DNA from: Pycnococcus provasolii
Taxonomy: Eukaryota > Chlorophyta > Pseudoscourfieldiophyceae > Pseudoscourfieldiales
NCBI GenBank assembly: GCA_049487715.1
Contig: CP150552.1
Location: 248,001-312,000 of the forward strand
DNA length: 64,000 nucleotides
Direction of reading: 5' to 3'
Shown here: positions 29,376 to 39,848 of the stretch, one piece after another
How the letters are laid out: each line of letters begins with the position of its first letter
Position numbering within the stretch: position 1 is the first letter of the stretch
The notes under the pieces: model-generated
Told to the model about the DNA's origin: nothing
The model's database searches: none
The model's input: only the letters and a program-made list of their open reading frames with translations
Program-made: the position numbers and the translations under genes

Positions 29376-31241
29376 ATGGCCGTCTCCTCACAACAACGTC
29401 CTTGTACCCGTCCGCGGGGTCCCGGGTGTCGTATGTTGTGTGCTGGGCGCTTGTATCCTCGTAGGGGTGTGCGGTGTGTGTTTCAGGGGTCATTCTTCCG
29501 TTTCATTCATGCCAGAGGCTCCTCTGCTCCTTCGGGGGTCCCGCCTTCGCCTTCGCCTTCGACGACGGAACGCATCCTGCTCGCCATCGACGATGACACC
29601 AACGCAGCCGCATCAGAAAAAAATAAACAAACAAATGTCGAGGCGGGGGGAGCCGGTGGGGCGAACACGCTCGCAGCTCTCCGACGAACAGACGCGGCGT
29701 GGGCATCGTTAAGGGCTTCAACAAACACATTTCCGAAGGGAATGCCGCCGTTCGTCACAACAACAGCATCGTCGTCCATCACCACCTCCGACACAGACGA
29801 CGTGTACGACGTCGTCGTCTGCGGAGGAACGCTTGGCATACTCGTCGCAACGGCTCTACAGACACGAGGTCACAAGTGCGCCGTGATCGAAAGAGGACCT
29901 CTGCGTGGACGACAGCAAGAGTGGAACGTCTCCAGAAAAGAACTCGCCGAGCTCGTGAAGCTCGGTATTCTGACGCAAGAAGACCTTGAGCCTATCATCT
30001 CCATAGAATTCAATCCTGTGCGCTGCGCATTTCACGACGCGGGGGAAAGTGTGCTTGTGAATGACATCCTGAACCTCGGCGTATCGCCAGCGGAGTTGCT
30101 CATACGTGTCAGACGGCGCTTCGAATCGGTTGGTGGGACTGTCCTGGAGCACACAGCACTCGAGGGTATTGAAGTTCATCCAGATGCCGCGGTTTGCAAA
30201 ATCGCAAACTCCGACGACGTCAAAGCACGACTGGTTCTCGACTGCATGGGATTCGGAAGTCCTGCGGTGCGCCAGGCTCGTGGAGCAGACGCAAGACCAG
30301 ACGGCGTGTGTCTTGTGGTAGGATCATGCGCGAGCGGGTTCGATCCAGCGAAGAACACGTCGGGAGATCTCATCTACACGTGTACCGACGCGACGGAGCA
30401 AGGGCAGTACTTCTGGGAAGCGTTTCCCGCCGGCTCAGGGGCTGATCATCGCACGACGTACATGTTTTCCTACCTGGACGCGAGCGAGCACCGACCATCC
30501 TTAGAGGAAATGTTTGAAGACTACTGGCGTATCATGCCGGCTTACCAAAACGTGGAGCTCGAGCATCTCAAAGTCCAACGCGTGCTATTTGGATTCTTTC
30601 CGACATACCGCGACTCGCCACTACAGCCACAGTGGAATCGAATTCTACAAGTAGGTGACGCGAGCGGGATCCAGAGTCCGCTGAGTTTTGGTGGGTTTGG
30701 TGCATTGATCCGTCACCTACCTCGTCTGCAATCCGCCATCGACGATGCGCTCACTTCAGACTTGCTCGAGCGTGACGACCTGGCTCTCATCAATGCGTAT
30801 CAGCCGTCACTCTCTGGTGCATGGCTATTTCAGCGCGCGATGTCGATCCCGAAAGGCGCCCATCCACCGCCAACATTCATCAACAACCTGCTCGGCACAA
30901 ATTTTGGCGTCATGGAGAAGCTCGGCGACGGCGTGCTGCGACCATTTCTGCAGGATGTCATTCAGTTTGGACCACTCGCGCGCACGCTTCTGAATATGGC
31001 CGTGTCAAATCCACCGTTGACTGCCCGCATCGTGTACGAGGTTGGCCCTTCGCCAATCCTCGACTGGGTTAGGCACTTCGCTGCGATGGGTGCCTTCACC
31101 GCGCTCGACGGCAGCGTGGGCGCGGGCATGAAGCAGCTCGCGAGTGACGAGACGAACATGTTGAGTGAACGTCAACGTTTTGTTTTGAGGCGCGTGGAGG
31201 AGCAGTGGAGGTACGGGAGCGGTCTCGACTACCACTGCTGA
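29376..31241 (+). CDS. Plastid FAD-dependent oxidoreductase, lycopene cyclase-like (At2g32640 family)
   Basis: 621 residues from the ATG at 29376. The first 100 residues are Ser/Arg/Pro-rich and look like a plastid transit peptide. The Rossmann segment is DVVVCGGTLGILVATALQTR with a following ERG acid, an atypical FAD loop (CGGTLG) that is normal for this plant/algal family. Further marks are EWNVSRKELAELVKLGIL, FNPVRCAF, DILNLGVSPAELL, PDGVCLVVGSCASGF, FFPTYRDSPLQPQWNR, the flavin-contacting GDASGIQSPLSFGGFG, and RPFLQDVIQFGPLA. The protein ends in GSGLDYHC. Plant members are annotated as lycopene beta/epsilon cyclase-like, but their reaction is not established, so carotenoid-linked chemistry is only suggested. 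Confidence 0.9.
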   Translation: MAVSSQQRPCTRPRGPGCRMLCAGRLYPRRGVRCVFQGSFFRFIHARGSSAPSGVPPSPSPSTTERILLAIDDDTNAAASEKNKQTNVEAGGAGGANTLAALRRTDAAWASLRASTNTFPKGMPPFVTTTASSSITTSDTDDVYDVVVCGGTLGILVATALQTRGHKCAVIERGPLRGRQQEWNVSRKELAELVKLGILTQEDLEPIISIEFNPVRCAFHDAGESVLVNDILNLGVSPAELLIRVRRRFESVGGTVLEHTALEGIEVHPDAAVCKIANSDDVKARLVLDCMGFGSPAVRQARGADARPDGVCLVVGSCASGFDPAKNTSGDLIYTCTDATEQGQYFWEAFPAGSGADHRTTYMFSYLDASEHRPSLEEMFEDYWRIMPAYQNVELEHLKVQRVLFGFFPTYRDSPLQPQWNRILQVGDASGIQSPLSFGGFGALIRHLPRLQSAIDDALTSDLLERDDLALINAYQPSLSGAWLFQRAMSIPKGAHPPPTFINNLLGTNFGVMEKLGDGVLRPFLQDVIQFGPLARTLLNMAVSNPPLTARIVYEVGPSPILDWVRHFAAMGAFTALDGSVGAGMKQLASDETNMLSERQRFVLRRVEEQWRYGSGLDYHC

Positions 31242-31360
31242 ACCTGAGATGCCTCATTCAGTAATGAAGTGTAGTACTACTTTACTCTGTCCAGCGGTTG
31301 TCCGTCCATTCACACCTGCATAGTCTATGGCTGACATCTGACGTTTTGGCGCTTGAAGGG

Positions 31361-31395
31361 TTTAGGGTTTAGGGTTTAGGGTTTAGGGTTTAGGG
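31361..31395 (+). repeat. Plant-type telomere repeat, five TTTAGGG units
   Basis: Five exact TTTAGGG heptamers about 95 bp upstream of the metaxin start codon. Contains the telo-box core known from plant promoters. Confidence 0.9.
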
Positions 31396-31489
31396 TTTGT
31401 CCTTCTGGGGTGTTCTGGTGCTCTTTTTTCCTTTCTTTCTCCCGCCGTCGTCATTATTTTTTCCCAACCGCGCCCTCCCGCCGTCTCAC

Positions 31490-32599
31490 ATGTCCGCCTC
31501 CAGCTCGTCCTCGGCGCTGTACGTCTGGCCGCCCGCCTTCACGCTGCCGTCGCTCTGCCCGTCGTCCCTGTACGTGCTCGCGTACCTGCGACTCGCGGGC
31601 ATACAGCACACGCCCATACCCACGTCCGAGCCGTCGCGATCGCCATCTTCGCAGCTGCCGTGCTTCGACGCTTCGCCGGACGCGTCGGCGTCGTCGCATG
31701 TTGGCGACGACGCGGTCGCGGCTGCGCGCGGGTGCGTGGATGCGTGCGTCGCGCGAGGGGCGGACCTGGATGCCAAGGCGACGAGCGCGGTAAGCACGAC
31801 GGGAAGGGCGAGGTTCACCGCGGACGCGACAGCGTACCTTGCAATGGCGGAGGCGACGCTCGCGCCGGCAAGCCAGGCGGCGCTATGGATCGACCCAAAG
31901 ACTTGGACAGCTGTGCGTGACGTCCTCGCGCCAGGTATGCCGGTTCCGCTCAACTGGGCGGTGGCGTACCGAATGCGACGAGCGACGCAGCTTGCAATGC
32001 CGTGCAGACTTGAAGACGTGTACGCAAGCGCCGTGCGAGGTTACGACGTGCTCGACAGGCTGCTCAAGGCTCACCCACCCGGCGCCTCGTCGCGCTTCCT
32101 TCTTGGCGGTACGCAGCCAACACGACTGGACGCCTTTGCCATGGCACACGTGCTATTCCACCTGTGCGCGGCGCCGTGCGCCGCCACGCCGCTCAGGGAG
32201 GCGCTCGATGCCAGGCCAGACTTGACGCGATGGGCGACGAGGCTAGCGGCGGATGTTTTCGTGAAGGAGGGTGAGGCGCCGTTCTGCACGCCGATGCCTC
32301 TGCCACCGCCGCCAACCCCGCCGCCTCGACAGTCTGAGTCTAGAGGGACTAGCGGCGGTGGTGGTGGCAGCGGCAAATCGGCTTCAGATGAGGAGCGCGC
32401 TTACCGCCGTGGGAATATCCTTGCCGTGGTCTCTGCTCTTGGCGCCATGACGTTGTATGCCCTTTCTTCCATCGAGTGGGTGGAAGATGAAGACGACGAG
32501 GAGCTGTCTCGCTCGCCGATGAGCGGCGAGGGCACATCCGCTGAGGCTGAGGCTGAGGCTGAGGAGGCTGAAGCCGATGAGGAGGAGGCGGGCGAGTAA
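31490..32599 (+). CDS. Metaxin-like mitochondrial outer-membrane import component
   Basis: 369 residues from the ATG at 31490 (the frame is open from 31397, but that part looks like leader). The N-terminal thioredoxin-like half starts LYVWPPAFTLPSLCPSSLYV with LAYLRLAGI, the usual metaxin/Sam37 opening. The GST-C-like half carries SRFLLGGTQPTRLDAFAMAH. Near the C-terminus lies a hydrophobic anchor (NILAVVSALGAMTLYALSS) followed by an acidic Glu/Ala tail. Plant metaxin binds the SAM/TOM complexes and helps insert beta-barrel proteins. The tail-anchored topology seen here fits that role. Confidence 0.85.
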   Translation: MSASSSSSALYVWPPAFTLPSLCPSSLYVLAYLRLAGIQHTPIPTSEPSRSPSSQLPCFDASPDASASSHVGDDAVAAARGCVDACVARGADLDAKATSAVSTTGRARFTADATAYLAMAEATLAPASQAALWIDPKTWTAVRDVLAPGMPVPLNWAVAYRMRRATQLAMPCRLEDVYASAVRGYDVLDRLLKAHPPGASSRFLLGGTQPTRLDAFAMAHVLFHLCAAPCAATPLREALDARPDLTRWATRLAADVFVKEGEAPFCTPMPLPPPPTPPPRQSESRGTSGGGGGSGKSASDEERAYRRGNILAVVSALGAMTLYALSSIEWVEDEDDEELSRSPMSGEGTSAEAEAEAEEAEADEEEAGE

Positions 32600-33060
32600 G
32601 TCTTAGTAACTGATGCCAACAGTAGTTAAATTGTCATGAGTTTACGACACAGGTCTTCGTGCTGCACCTTCGTCCAGAAGGTACTACCTTACCACTACTA
32701 TATACGGTACTGTACATACCACGTAAAATTTACTACTGTAGTAAGATACAGTAAGAATACAGTATGTACCGTAGACTATCATACTTACTGTACTGTACTT
32801 TAGACTTCCCTACTGTGTGTAACTATCACGTCTTCCCCGAACGCGACGCTGCACCAAAAGCAAGGGGCACCGTGGAGTTGTTAGTAAACTTTAGCATGGG
32901 TCCATCATGGCGGTATCAATGTTGACCACGTCGATGGACGAGGTTGCAGGACGGAATCGGATCGAAAATCGAAATTCGGTGATTTCGGTCATTCGGATCC
33001 TCCCAGTCTCCACGGTCTCGTCATAACCAAGCACAATTCCATTTCCACGTCACGCCGTTC
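32600..33060. other. AT-rich spacer dense in TACTGTA/TACAGTA motifs
   Basis: From about 32688 to 32815 the words TACTGTA, TACAGTA and GTACTGTAC recur many times, in contrast to the GC-rich surroundings. No gene. The spacer lies between the metaxin and LRR genes, both on the plus strand, so it probably includes the metaxin 3' end and the LRR promoter. Confidence 0.6.
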
Positions 33061-34098
33061 ATGTCCGCCGATGCGTCGTTTGTCGCGTCCTTGCCTCCGC
33101 CGCCTTGCGCCGACCCGTGGCTCAACGTACCCGCCGCTGTCGAGCTCAGCCGGCTCGAAACAGAGGAAGAAATCACCAAGGCGGCACTCACGGAAGCCAC
33201 TGCCGCGTCGTTCTCGGCCGCGGCCGAAGCAGCCTTAAGTGCCAAGGGCGCAGGATCCCCGCCAACAGCCGCGTCGCTCGTCGCTTCCGAACTTAACCTT
33301 TCAGGCGAAATCAAACTAAGCGACGTGCTGCGCGGATGCCTGCTCAGCTTGGACCTATCAGAAAATAGCCTTGAGGATGCGGATGTCCTTGCAGGAGATG
33401 GTTGGTGTTGGCTCAGGGAGCTCAAGCTAAGCTCTAACAAACTCAAAAGGTGGCCGAGCTCACTTAAGTGCATGCCGGCGCTCATATCGCTTGACCTGTC
33501 GTTCAACGCACGTCTATCGCTGAACGGTGCAAATCTCCGGCCGCTCAGTGGTCTGATGAAACTCGAACTTGCTGGGCTCGGACTGACCAACTTGACGGGT
33601 GCCGATGGCGACGACGACGACGACGACGACGACGAACGAGAGCCCGACCCGAAGGCTCCAATACCGTCGACGCCGCTTTCTGCACTTGTGTCTCTCATTG
33701 AATTGAACATTTCAGAAAATGACATTGAGACTCTTGTGGCTCTTGCGCCGCTAAGGGCACTGCCATCACTTCAGCGACTTGACGCGTCCGGCAACCCCGT
33801 CGCTGACAACGGACGATACAAGAGGAGCGTCCAATCACTTGTACCACGGCTCAAGCAGTTGGATGGCGATAATCTCAGCACGCTCACCGGCGCATCCAAG
33901 CATGCGGGAGCCGTGAAGGATGCGGACAGTGGAACGTCCGCCGTGTTCGAGAGCAACCGTGACACCTCTACGTGCAGCTGCCTTGAGGGCAATCCATGCG
34001 TCGAACCTCTGTGCTGCAAAAATTGGAAGCAAAGGTACTTCGTAGCGCACGAGGCGAGGAAGAGGAAGGGAATGTTTGAGCCAAAAGGGCTCGCGTGA
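33061..34098 (+). CDS. Leucine-rich repeat protein with a C-terminal Cys/aromatic motif
   Basis: 345 residues. After an Ala-rich N-terminus, SDS22-like LRRs run from about residue 75 to 260: LLSLDLSENSLEDADVLAG, LRELKLSSNKLKRWPSS, ALISLDLSFNARL, LMKLELAGLGLTNLTG, LIELNISENDIETL and LQRLDASGNPVADN, with an Asp-run insertion. It closes with the LRR-cap-like YKRSVQSLVPRLKQLDGD. The last 45 residues hold TCSCLEGNPCVEPLCCKNWK and RYFVAHEARKRKG. This short Cys-rich segment recurs in algal proteins as far as I recall, but its function is unknown. Probably a protein-interaction scaffold. Confidence 0.8.
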   Translation: MSADASFVASLPPPPCADPWLNVPAAVELSRLETEEEITKAALTEATAASFSAAAEAALSAKGAGSPPTAASLVASELNLSGEIKLSDVLRGCLLSLDLSENSLEDADVLAGDGWCWLRELKLSSNKLKRWPSSLKCMPALISLDLSFNARLSLNGANLRPLSGLMKLELAGLGLTNLTGADGDDDDDDDDEREPDPKAPIPSTPLSALVSLIELNISENDIETLVALAPLRALPSLQRLDASGNPVADNGRYKRSVQSLVPRLKQLDGDNLSTLTGASKHAGAVKDADSGTSAVFESNRDTSTCSCLEGNPCVEPLCCKNWKQRYFVAHEARKRKGMFEPKGLA

Positions 34099-34321
34099 CA
34101 CGGCGCGACCTCTGCTACCTTTAGATTTGTTGCAGAAATGCTTCGTTATCGTATTACACGTGTTAAGTACGGCCTCATGTCATCATGCCGCACCTTAGGA
34201 GGAGGTCTGTTCCACGATTAAATTGTGACGTCGTTGTGTAGCGGCGGGCAGCACATTGCTGATACCCGTGTGAAACGCCTCCCTTTTTATGCCATGCCTC
34301 GGGCTCGTCGGACGGTGGCCC

Positions 34322-36193
34322 TTACTGTGCTACAGGCGGAACAGGAATGCCAACGACGACATCCTCTTCGTCCGCCGATTGCTCCAGTCTCGCCATGAAT
34401 TTTGTTGACTTGCCCATATTTTTGAGCATTTTCGCCTTACCGTCCGCCCCAGCATCAGCGGTAGCATTCTCCTCGTCTCCAAAATCGCTTATGCTCTCGT
34501 CGTCGTCGTCGTCGAAGAGACCGTCGTCGTCATGCTCCGCGTCAGCATCCTCCTCGATGGCATCATGCCAAGTGTCAGTGAGCTCCTGGAAAATATCAGG
34601 GTCAACATTTTGGAGTGCAAACGGCTCATCCGCGAAGCATGTGTAGATGGTGACGCAGGTGCTCTCGAGCATATCCATGTTCGAGAGACCGGTGAAAAAT
34701 CCAAGCAGCCAGCACGGAACGAAGAGAACAACCCAGTTTGACGTCGCCGTCAGCTCGTTTGGATACATCGTGTCACGTAGGATGTAAGCAAGACCTGACG
34801 AGGCGAAGCCAACGAAGACCCCTGCGATTATGTTTGTTGTGGATACCGTGCCGTCTACCATGATTAACTGAAGGCTGGCCTCGTTGATAGACTGCCGCGA
34901 CATCCGGCAACCCTCGAGGAAAGATGTTCCATACACCGCATTGTGCACGAATCCATAGACGTTGAAAATGCTAAATACGCTCGCGACGATGCGCGCTGCG
35001 GCGGCAAGGGCTTGCATGCTGCCTTTCCTAACGCTGCGCAGGCTACTAGCTATAATGGTGAATATCTTGCAGATGGCAGTGAAGAGGGAGCCAAGCGCCA
35101 CGCTGCCGAGCGACGTGGTCGTTGCGCGCAAAAATGAGCGAAGCACGGGGTACTCCGTGTCCACGAGGCGGTTGAAGTACCACGACGCTATGGCACCACT
35201 GAGCACGGTGTGGTTGTGGTACTTGATCAGCTGGAAGATCCAGAACAGCGAAATGTAGAGGATGATGTCAACGGCAATCGAGAACCTGCCGTTGATCAGG
35301 CTGAAGAGCCACGCCCAGTAGATGAACCAGCCGCAGCACGCGAAGGAAGCCTGCGCCGACTGCATGACGATTCCAGGCAATTCCACGACGAGCTTGCGAA
35401 GCAGCCTGACGAATAACATGACGTCCACGAAGTACGAGCGACACAGCACGTAGACGGTGGCGTGGATCAGCAGGAAGAGCAGCCAAAAGATGATCCAGAA
35501 CGGGTTGGTGACTGCACTGAAGAACAATCCTGACCACAGCACGAGCTGGGTGAGCACGTGCGTTCCCTCGAGCATGACGATGGGCGCGACAAACAGCAAG
35601 CTGACGAAGCCCATGCTCACCAGATACGTGGCGCCGCTGCATATGCCGTAGATGTACAGCGCCTTTGACTCGACAACCTGGTGGTACAGTGCCTTGCTGC
35701 GAGTGCACGTGACGAGAAATTCGCCCTTGGGCGTCTTTCTTAGGTCAAAACCTGGCGGCTTGTTGTCTGCGGGTAAAACGAACGTGATTTCGTCCGTATC
35801 TTCCGTTTCGTTCACGGTTGGGAACGGCACGCCGTTGGAGTTGAACTGATTGCACAGCTGGCCCTCCTGTCCTTTCTGCCTTCTGGGGTTGAAGGAGTAG
35901 TGCACGACGGTTATGTTCGCGCCGTTCCGCTCTTCAATTTTTCTGCAGTTGCCCTTCATGCTGTTGCTTCGGCAGTTGTAGAGCGGAGGCTTTTCGTCCG
36001 TGACGACGGTTGTAACTGTGATGGCGATAAGAAATACAACGAGCGCGACGATGCCGACCAAGCCAGGCTTGTCACGATAGGCCGATAGGTCGAACGGGTC
36101 GCTCGGCCTGCACCTGAGCATGGCTTTTTTCTTGATGGCGATGACAGCCTCATCGCTGCTGCTCATTTTCGACTCTGCCGCCACCTTGACCAT
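34322..36193 (-). CDS. Choline transporter-like protein (CTL/SLC44 family)
   Basis: 623 residues from the ATG at 36193. One N-terminal membrane segment (GLVGIVALVVFLIAITVTTV) precedes an extracellular loop with Cys and Asn residues. A cluster of about nine further segments follows, including WIIFWLLFLLIHATVYVL and the signature LFWIFQLIKYHNHTVLSGAI with ASWYF. Near the C-terminus comes DMLESTCVTIYTCFADEPFA, the typical CTL motif before the cytoplasmic tail. The tail is a highly acidic Asp/Glu stretch. Animal CTL proteins move choline or ethanolamine; plant members act in vesicle traffic and sieve-plate development. The substrate here is not certain. Confidence 0.92.
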   Translation of the reverse strand: MVKVAAESKMSSSDEAVIAIKKKAMLRCRPSDPFDLSAYRDKPGLVGIVALVVFLIAITVTTVVTDEKPPLYNCRSNSMKGNCRKIEERNGANITVVHYSFNPRRQKGQEGQLCNQFNSNGVPFPTVNETEDTDEITFVLPADNKPPGFDLRKTPKGEFLVTCTRSKALYHQVVESKALYIYGICSGATYLVSMGFVSLLFVAPIVMLEGTHVLTQLVLWSGLFFSAVTNPFWIIFWLLFLLIHATVYVLCRSYFVDVMLFVRLLRKLVVELPGIVMQSAQASFACCGWFIYWAWLFSLINGRFSIAVDIILYISLFWIFQLIKYHNHTVLSGAIASWYFNRLVDTEYPVLRSFLRATTTSLGSVALGSLFTAICKIFTIIASSLRSVRKGSMQALAAAARIVASVFSIFNVYGFVHNAVYGTSFLEGCRMSRQSINEASLQLIMVDGTVSTTNIIAGVFVGFASSGLAYILRDTMYPNELTATSNWVVLFVPCWLLGFFTGLSNMDMLESTCVTIYTCFADEPFALQNVDPDIFQELTDTWHDAIEEDADAEHDDDGLFDDDDDESISDFGDEENATADAGADGKAKMLKNMGKSTKFMARLEQSADEEDVVVGIPVPPVAQ

Positions 36194-36629
36194 ATTGCTT
36201 ACAGAACTCCCTTGTAAGGTACCTACCACCAACGCCAACAGCCAACAGCCAACAGCCAACGCCAGCGGCCTGGATGCCTAAAGGTAAATCTCTCAGAGGC
36301 CTTAAGCCTTAAGACAGCGAGACAGCCAACAGATTTTATGCTGACGGTCACCCCGGGGGGGGCCAAAATGGGTCACCCCGTGTTTTGGGTCCACGGTGCT
36401 ATTCGTCGCTCCCGAGGTCATGTTCGCAGTGGTGCTCGGAGGTTGGTACCGCGCTGAGTCTTGGGCAACTACAGTACATAATAATATATTTCAGAGAGCT
36501 TTCCAACGAGCTACTGTACATATGTATGTATCACCCCAAACTGACCAGGGCATAGGACCGTACCACGTAACTTTAAAGGCCAAAGGGGGAGGTCAAAGGG
36601 CGGGCCATTTTCAGGGGGGGCAATATGTA
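36194..36629. other. Spacer before transposon pocket
   Basis: Short AACAGCC direct repeats near 36231-36265, a GGTCACCCCG motif repeated at 36345-36381, and TACAGTA/TACTGTA words near 36470 and 36512. No gene. Confidence 0.45.
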
Positions 36630-36659
36630 AGAGGCTGGTCCGACCTAAAACGAGATTTT
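36630..36659 (+). repeat. Left terminal inverted repeat
   Basis: Core GGCTGGTCCGACCTAAAACG (36633-36652) continues to 36659; reverse complement of 39849-39878. Confidence 0.85.
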
Positions 36660-36920
36660 CAGTCCCCTTGGCCTGGGACGCTCCCGAAGCCACATTTTCG
36701 CATAACGAAGCCTCCATTAGGCATTATTCCACCGTCTGCGTCGTTTGCGACGTGGGCAGCGTCGAGATTTTGCGTTCATCACGCGCTTTGAAATTTCATT
36801 TTTTTACTGAGGTATGTTCTTAAAACTGCCCACACACTACTTGAAAGCACACATGATAGCGTTCTAAAACACCTCTAACTTTATAAAACGGCCACGAACT
36901 CGCCCCGGCATCACAGGTTG

Positions 36921-39417
36921 ATGACACGAGCTCAAGCAGGAGGATCTCGGAAGACGAGGAAGGCGAACATCAAGCCGTGGGTACGCACAGCCGGTTTCAT
37001 GCCTCACGTGCGTGAGAAGTGCAAAGGCGTCTTTGTGATTAGGCAGACTTACAGAGAGAAGAGAGGCGTGGCCACCAAGCGCGTTGACAGTGATTCTCGC
37101 GGATACGGAATTTCTTCACCAGTGTCCGAAGAATTAAAAAGCCTATAATTTCTTACTCGTCGAACTTGAAAAGCCGAAGCGGCAGACGCGAGGCAAGCTC
37201 GCGCGGCGACACCGCGTCTTTACGCTTCCATCATCACGCCGTCTGTTTCCTTCACGTCGTCGATTATGAGTTAGGCCGCCGGCGGAGGCAGCACCGCCGA
37301 CGCCACAATCGAAGGGAAGGAGAAAGTCGAAAAGTGCACCGCGACCGCCGAGGACAAATGAAAAAAAAAAAGCTATAGGAGGCGACACGTCGTGAACGCC
37401 GAGAACATAATTGCAATCGAGGCACCTACTGTCAGGAGAAGTGCGAGTTTGAAGAGGATTATAGATGACGCTCTTCTTCCTGAAGGGGACGCGGAAAGGT
37501 GTGAGCTGGTCGCCTCCACACGCACCTCACGAAGAAGCTTACGCGCTCATCTCGTTCTATCGCGCCGCGATCCGAGCGCGGGAGGTGGTAATGGACCCGG
37601 TCGACCTCACCAAGTACGTCGCGAACTTTTCGTGAACCAGTCGACGCTCATGAAGTGGTGAAAACATGAAAACGAAGGGTCATCAACTTCGATCAGGGGG
37701 CACGCCAAAGACCTACTCATCGCGGAGGAGGACATAAAAGAAGCTTCGTAGTGATGATTAGCAGACTGAGAAGCGAGGTGACGAGCGCCTCACCGTCGAC
37801 TGTGCACACGCTTATCAACGACGAATTGCTGCCGTCACTCGACGAGAGCGTCCGCGAATCGTACGGGATCACCGGAAAATCCGAGATCAACCGCAACGCT
37901 TATGACGTGCGCTGCGGAACGGAATGCACCACGGCACGTACTCAACGATTTCACGAGCGCCCAGATGTCATTGCCGCGCGTGATCAGTACGTGCGTACAT
38001 GCACTCAGCTGGAAATGCGATTCGACCTGTTCACTTCGATGCCGTACGACGAGTACATGGCGATTTGAGAATAAATGAGCAACTGCCGAGCGGAACGACA
38101 TACGACGGGAGCATTCACCGTGCTTACCACTACAAAGCAGGGGAAGGATCTCGTCGAAATCCACGTCGACTTTTTCTCTGATGTGACTGAGCGCGAGCGC
38201 CGCCAGTGCGGACCGTCCGTGAGATGGGACCAGAACCAATGGACGCCATGTGTGTTCGGCCACGACGTGAACGTATGCAAATGCGGATACCGTGCCACGT
38301 GGTGGGGCCAAGACGAATCTATCTTCAAGGCGCACATCATGGAGAAAGGCTGCTGGGTCATCAACGGAGTGCAGGGCATGCGGAAAAAAACAGATGGTCC
38401 TGGGGAGATGGTCTCGGGCTTTACGTGCGAGGCATTAGGCTTCGGCATTCCGCTGAATGACGACGAACTTCGACGTGTCAACGAGTACCGCGCCGCACGG
38501 GGGCGCGCCGCGCTCACCGCGTCGCCTGGAATCGCTTACTTCGAGTACGGGAAAGCGAAGGAGGGCTATTGGAAGTTCGAGAACTTCGCTGAACAATGCG
38601 TGGACGTCATGGACGTATTCGAGACGATGTACCCGTACCGTCAGTAATCATAAGGTGGATCACAGCGCTGGGATGAGCGCATGAACCGGGCGGATTTACA
38701 CTGCTGACATGAACGTTATGTGGGGAGGAAAGGGTATCTCCACGACCATCTACCTTGACTGCATTGGATCTTGGACCAGTCACCGCGACCTATGGACCGC
38801 AATTGGGTCCGGAGATGTTCAACACTTTGATTTCCAACCCGGAGATCCGCCGCCGTTCTACGAGCCGAATGCGCCAAAGCAAGACGTCAAGGGGCGGATC
38901 GTACTGCCGAATGGACAAACGAAGGAGATTAACCAGCACGGATACATAGGCAAACCCAAGGGCATGAGGAGATAGCGTGGGAGCGTGGCCTTTGGCGCCC
39001 TGGAATGGTCGAGGCGGACTTGTCCGAGGCACTTAACAAATGCCACGATTTCGCGACGCAGAAAACAGCGCTTGAGAAGTTGGTCGCCGATCGCGGCCAC
39101 ATCCTTTTGATGTCACCAAAAGGGCACTGTGAGGTCGCGGGACTTGGATAGAATACGCATGGGGGGTTGCCAAGCGATACTTCCGGCGGCACAACGACGT
39201 TGTCGCGAAGCACCTTCACGACAACGTCGTCAAGGCGCTCAGCCCGGACGTGCTCACGCTTCGGAGGTGCCGCATGTTTGCACGTCGGGCGCGCGAGTAC
39301 AAGCGCGCGTATGCGCATCCCGACGCCGCGTCATTCGTGGACGTGGAGAAGCTTAAAAGGTTGCAAAATCGCACCGGAGTGCCTTGGACTTTGATACGGG
39401 ATTCATTGATAATATGA
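36921..39417 (+). pseudogene. DDE transposase pseudogene (IS630/Tc1-like, algal/fungal type)
   Basis: Fragments in several frames line up in the order of a known transposase family seen in algae, oomycetes and fungi. N-terminal piece at 36921 (KTRKANIKPWVRTAGFM). At 37751-38647, RFHERPDVIAARDQYVRT, then WWGQDESIFKAH (first catalytic Asp), GPGEMVSGF and EYGKAKEGYW. At 38652-38975, VDHSAG (second Asp), ADMNVMWGGKG, GDVQHFDFQPGDPPPFY and GKPKGMR. At 38978-39417, WERGLWRPGM, ADRGHILLMSPKGHCEV, then IEYAWGVAKRYFRRHND (final acid, E). Stops near 38066, 38072, 38645, 38682 and 38973 and frame changes near 38650, 38976 and 39148 break it. The 37150-37750 part is hard to read. Confidence 0.85.
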
Positions 39418-39489
39418 AGTGTAAACACCATGTAACGAACGAGGGGAGTTCTGTGGTATATCCCGACCAATCTTTCCGTTCACGGAGGA

Positions 39490-39693
39490 TTATAAAAATA
39501 TATTTTCCGACTATTTTCCCAGTTCAGGGGAATTCCCCCGATGGACTAACTTTTAGGACTAGGGGGTGGTATAAGAAATTCTATTTTCCGACCATTTTCC
39601 CCATTCAGGGGATTTCCCCCGATGGACTATTTCCCTGGTATAGGGGGTGTTATAAGAAATTTATTTTTCGCCCTCCCCGACCATTTTCCCCGT
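39490..39693. repeat. Direct repeat of about 80 bp, two to three copies
   Basis: Copies begin near 39490, 39569 and 39648 (the last partial). They share TATTTTCCGAC.ATTTTCCC, TTCAGGGGA.TT and CCCCCGATGGACTA. They sit between the transposase remnant and the right end of the transposon and may be subterminal repeats. Confidence 0.75.
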
Positions 39694-39848
39694 TATGAAG
39701 AGCCCAACTTTGGCGCCCTGTAGCGCCGCCGTGAGCGTCCTGGCGAGCTTGCCGCTTGAGGCACATAAAGAGCAACTCATGAGCTTTCGATAGCACCAAG
39801 AACCACGTCAAACGGCCAAGGGACGGCTCCCCGGCAGTCGTGCACGTA

